In this document: piece after piece, positions 46,321-48,631 of the stretch | Layout: each line of letters opens with the position of its first letter | Position numbering within the stretch: the stretch's first letter is position 1 | Assembly: GCF_900129345.1 (NCBI RefSeq) | Contig: NZ_FQVK01000027.1 | Coordinates: 1 to 48,631, forward strand | Reading direction: 5' to 3' | From: Ruegeria intermedia | Lineage (GTDB): Bacteria > Pseudomonadota > Alphaproteobacteria > Rhodobacterales > Rhodobacteraceae | DNA: 48,631 nt | Program-made: the position numbers and the translations under genes | Notes under the pieces: model-generated | What the model was told of the DNA's origin: nothing | Database searches by the model: none | Seen by the model: only the letters and a program-made list of their open reading frames with translations

Positions 46321-47216
46321 CGACGCTGACCAAGCGGCGAGAGGCGGCGCTCAGAGCGATGCGGGTTCACGATATCTCGCAGCGTCGGGCCTGTCGGCTT
46401 GTCGGTGTCGATCCCAAAACAGTCCGGCGCGAACGCCCGCCGGACTGCCCGGAGATCCGCAAGGAGATGCAGGATATCGCCGGGAAGCGGCGCCGGTTCG
46501 GCTACCGCCGGATCGGTGTTCTGCTTGAGCGCAAGGGCATGATCATGAACCACAAGAAACTGTATCGGCTCTACCGGGAAGAGGGACTGTCGGTGAAGCG
46601 ACGACGTGGCCGCAAGCGGGCCCGCGGCACACGCACACCGATGCCGGAGGCGGCGCGTCCAAATGCGCGCTGGTCGCTGGACTTTCTGTCGGACAGCTTC
46701 GGTGCGTCGCGCAAGTTCCGCATCCTGGCGGTGATCGACGATTGCTGCCGCGAAAACCTGTGCCTGGTGGCCGACACCAGCATCTCGGGAGCCCGTGTCG
46801 CCCGCGAGCTGGATGCGTTGGTGCGGATCTACGGTAAGCCCGCTTGCATTGTCAGCGATAATGGGACCGAGTTTACCAGCCGGGCCATCCTGAAATGGGC
46901 CGACCAGAACGATGTGCCGTGGCATTACATCGACCCCGGAAAGCCGCAGCAGAACGCCTTCATCGAGTCATTCAACGGCAGCTTGCGCGACGAGCTGTTG
47001 AACGAGGAGATCTTCGACACTCTGGACGACGCCCGCCGGAAGCTGGCGCTCTGGCGTTACGATTACAACACCGTCAGGCCGCACTCATCGCTAGGAAACA
47101 AAACACCGACCGAAGCGCGCCGGACGCTTGAGCAATTTGAGGGCTCCGCGCCCGGCGCGCTTGCCCAAACCGAAACCGAAGACTATCAAACCCAAACCCG
47201 CAGACTCTCGTTATGA
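46308..47216 (+). CDS. IS3-family transposase OrfB (by -1 frameshift from OrfA)
   Basis: About 302 aa in the -1 frame, with no good start of its own. HTH_21 segment [20 protein letters not shown] is followed by a DDE integrase core: [22 protein letters not shown] and [13 protein letters not shown], then [17 protein letters not shown]. The catalytic residues are all present, so this copy may still be active. It is about the same size as the broken orfB at 11.4-14.2 kb. Confidence 0.93.
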   Translation, partial: GKELTTLTKRREAALRAMRVHDISQRRACRLVGVDPKTVRRERPPDCPEIRKEMQDIAGKRRRFGYRRIGVLLERKGMIMNHKKLYRLYREEGLSVKRRRGRKRARGTRTPMPEAARPNARWSLDFLSDSFGASRKFRILAVIDDCCRENLCLVADTSISGARVARELDALVRIYGKPACIVSDNGTEFTSRAILKWADQNDVPWHYIDPGKPQQNAFIESFNGSLRDELLNEEIFDTLDDARRKLALWRYDYNTVRPHSSLGNKTPTEARRTLEQFEGSAPGALAQTETEDYQTQTRRLSL

Positions 47217-47242
47217 ACGAGGGACCAGAGGGGGGCAGGTCA

Positions 47243-47796
47243 AGGTCCAGCCGCTTCGGCAGCTTGACCTGCGGGACCAGCAGGAAGATCGGCACGGTGG
47301 CGCGGCCCCGGCCGGTCTTGGAGCGGGAGGCCACGCCAAGGCCCTTGGTGTTGAGCCGCCCGTCGGCGACCAGCAGGCTGGGGCCACGCCGGCGATAGAT
47401 GAAGCGCAGGCGCAGGCCACGGCGACGCTCCCATTCGCCGGGGGTCATCTTCGCGCCGCGCCGCCCCTTGCCGGCGGCGGGCAGCGGGATCGCCAGCCAG
47501 AACCCGTCGCGGGACCGGATCAGCGGGCCGGTGTCATGCGCGCCGACGATGACCGGGGCCTTGGACCAGACGAGCGCCGCGGCGTTCAGGCTCTCGCCGG
47601 CTTTGGGGTAGGTCTGGCTCCGGATCGAGTTCGCCAGCCGCCGGCCAAGCCCCGCGCCGGTGATCTGGCCACGCCAGGCGGTCTTGAGCCCGGTCCCGGC
47701 CTCGGTCATGGCGGCGGTGACGGCCTTCTCGCCCGCCTTCACTTCGGCCGCCATGGCGGCGACGAGATCCGGCGTGACGTCGAGCTTCAGCTTCAT
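47243..47796 (-). pseudogene. DUF6441 tail protein, C-terminus removed by IS
   Basis: Starts MKLKLDVTPDLVAAMAAEVK; contains TGLKTAWRGQITGAGLGRRL, ANSIRSQTYPK and PVIVGAHDTGPLIRSRDGFW, as in the DUF6441 family of Rhodobacterales phages. The phage sequence ends after LPKRLDL at the IS right end (47242). Beyond it the frame continues into IS antisense sequence to 47074. Only about 185 codons remain; the normal C-terminus (a few tens of residues) is lost. Confidence 0.8.
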
Positions 47797-47813
47797 CGTA
47801 GCGACGCAGGCAA

Positions 47814-48281
47814 TCAGGCCGGAGCGCTTGGACCAAAAATGCTGGCCCCTGCATGATCGAAACGGAACGGATCGAGTTCAGGAAGCCGTTTGCGGGACAG
47901 GTTCAGACCATACTCGGGTTTGCTGGCCTTTCCGTCATAGTCGCGGTCGACGAACAGCCCGTCCGGCGTCTCCCAACGCGAGGCTGGGATCAGATACAGG
48001 TCCGGCTCCCTTTCCTCCTCGAAAAGGACAAGGGCGAGAAGCAGGTTGTGCCGCGGGCGGAAGACCTCCTTCCGCATGAACACATAGTTCAGCTTGCGAA
48101 CGGATTTGACCTGCACATCCCAGTACCTGTCCGGCTCCTGACGCACCACGAAATCGATCCCACGGTCGTCAACCTCCGCAGAGTAAACGTCGAGACCGAG
48201 CAGCACGAGATGCATCTTGGCGAAATACTCCGCATAGCGGCCGATTTGCATGTGATTGAGACGGCTCCAATCGTGTCGCAT
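47814..48281 (-). CDS. PD-(D/E)XK nuclease-like cargo protein
   Basis: This 155-aa protein starts at ATG 48281 (MRHDWSRLNHMQIGRYAEYF), 5 nt after GGAGG. RGIDFVVR followed by YWDVQVKSVRKLNYV gives Asp and Gln-x-Lys, the core of many PD-(D/E)XK nucleases (DUF4365-like). A catalytic Glu could be in the first helix (AEYFAKM). It sits between a head-tail joining gene and a tail gene, where a structural gene would be expected, so it looks like a moron. No cysteine-rich or membrane part. A defence or host-takeover function is inference. Confidence 0.65.
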   Translation of the reverse strand: MRHDWSRLNHMQIGRYAEYFAKMHLVLLGLDVYSAEVDDRGIDFVVRQEPDRYWDVQVKSVRKLNYVFMRKEVFRPRHNLLLALVLFEEEREPDLYLIPASRWETPDGLFVDRDYDGKASKPEYGLNLSRKRLPELDPFRFDHAGASIFGPSAPA

Positions 48282-48322
48282 CTGGCCTCCTGTGTGTCCC
48301 TGCACCTTTCGCCCACCCCGTT

Positions 48323-48631
48323 CTAGGACGGCCGCAGGTCCACGGTCCAGACCAGCCGCTCGCGGTCGCGGACGGGTTCGCCCTGGATGAGGAACGCCTC
48401 GCCAGCCTGCCCCGGACTCGATCCGGGGATCTCGATCCGGTCGCCGGGACGCGGGGTTGCGACCTCAGCCACGCGCAGGTCCAGCCGGGTTGTTTCGGAC
48501 CAGATGCGAGCCTCGCCGAGGCCCGTCACCTCGTCCGGCCGGCGCAGGATGGCGCGCACCAGCACGGGCGCGCCGCCCTCGGCGGTGTAGACCACGTCGC
48601 GGCCGAGATGCGGGTCGGCGAAGAGCGCGTC
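48323..48631 (-). CDS. Phage head-tail joining protein, 5' end outside window
   Basis: At least 102 codons remain: DALFADPHLGRDVVYTAEGG, PVLVRAILRRPDEVTG, TTRLDLRVAEVATPRPGDRI and RDRERLVWTVDLRPS, ending at 48323. It resembles gpFII-type (Phage_attach) proteins of Rhodobacter phages. The upstream codons continue past the window edge, so the start is not visible. Its position before DUF6441 fits the usual head-to-tail gene order. Confidence 0.75.
   Translation of the reverse strand, partial: DALFADPHLGRDVVYTAEGGAPVLVRAILRRPDEVTGLGEARIWSETTRLDLRVAEVATPRPGDRIEIPGSSPGQAGEAFLIQGEPVRDRERLVWTVDLRPS

Larger units (their letters stand above)
45991..47242 (+). mobile_element. IS3-family (IS407-group) element, 1252 bp
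   Basis: The inverted ends begin TGACCTGCCCCCC on both sides (left at 45991, right ending 47242), close to the ends of the other IS407-group element in this window (TGACCTGCTCCCC). orfA and orfB are complete. The flanking 4 bp differ (GCGT left, AGGT right), so no target duplication is present. The two flanks are different, both truncated, phage genes. Confidence 0.9.

Noticed and set aside
35669..48631. Interpretation of the tail genes as the host gene transfer agent cluster.
   Set aside because: A lysis cassette, DUF6441, DUF2793, a cargo nuclease gene and several gene-killing lesions fit a decaying prophage better; the true GTA is normally intact and lacks this lysis block.

Overview
The window looks like the chromosome of a Rhodobacterales alphaproteobacterium. 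Supporting signs are the very high G+C content, an rpoE-chrR pair with the divergent singlet-oxygen-response operon typical of Rhodobacter, an iron-sulfur bacterial photolyase, and tail genes resembling those of the Rhodobacter capsulatus gene transfer agent. Host genes at 17.8-35.3 kb are flanked on both sides by mobile DNA.

Left accessory block (1-17.3 kb). Genes 1-3832 run leftward and encode an unrecognised 411-aa protein, a protein with a possible zinc site and a winged-helix end, a sigma-70-like protein and three unknown proteins. A GTTC-N7-GTTC site, the known alphaproteobacterial LexA operator, lies 27 nt before the first of these genes. Running rightward at 3996-6341 is a tightly overlapping cassette: small protein, DUF2924, large serine recombinase and HTH protein. 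It is followed by one 1604-aa Type ISP restriction-modification enzyme (nuclease, helicase and methyltransferase in one chain). Converging on that enzyme is a DUF5131 (Gp37/Gp68, three-Cys) gene and its partner tcmP. tcmP has been cut into three pieces by an IS481-family element and by an IS407-group IS3 element that itself carries an IS21-family element. Removing the insertions and one copy of each target duplication restores an uninterrupted 310-codon tcmP frame ending 3 nt from the end of the Type ISP gene.

Host block (17.8-35.3 kb). tspO is followed by the leftward rpoE-chrR-phrB operon. Back to back with it is a rightward eight-gene operon: FAD oxidoreductase, DUF1365, cyclopropane-fatty-acid-synthase type methyltransferase, MFS carrier, DUF3833, SDR, exported glutathione-peroxidase-like protein and DUF3429. 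Both operons start from near-identical RpoE-type promoters. Further right are an Fe-S photolyase/cryptochrome, an SDR, a photolyase remnant, a fasciclin protein, a three-gene ABC exporter, a CIA30 protein and a DCC-family thiol protein.

Phage block (35.7-48.6 kb, leftward). This is a decayed prophage tail and lysis module: head-tail joining protein, nuclease-like cargo gene, DUF6441, tape measure, DUF2460, holin, lysozyme, small membrane proteins, overlapping spanins, DUF2163, NlpC/P60, the GTA-gp15-like tail protein and DUF2793. It carries an in-frame amber codon in the gp15-like gene, a frameshift in the DUF2163 gene, and an IS407-group element that has truncated two genes without a target duplication, which suggests an IS-associated deletion. 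The phage is probably defective.
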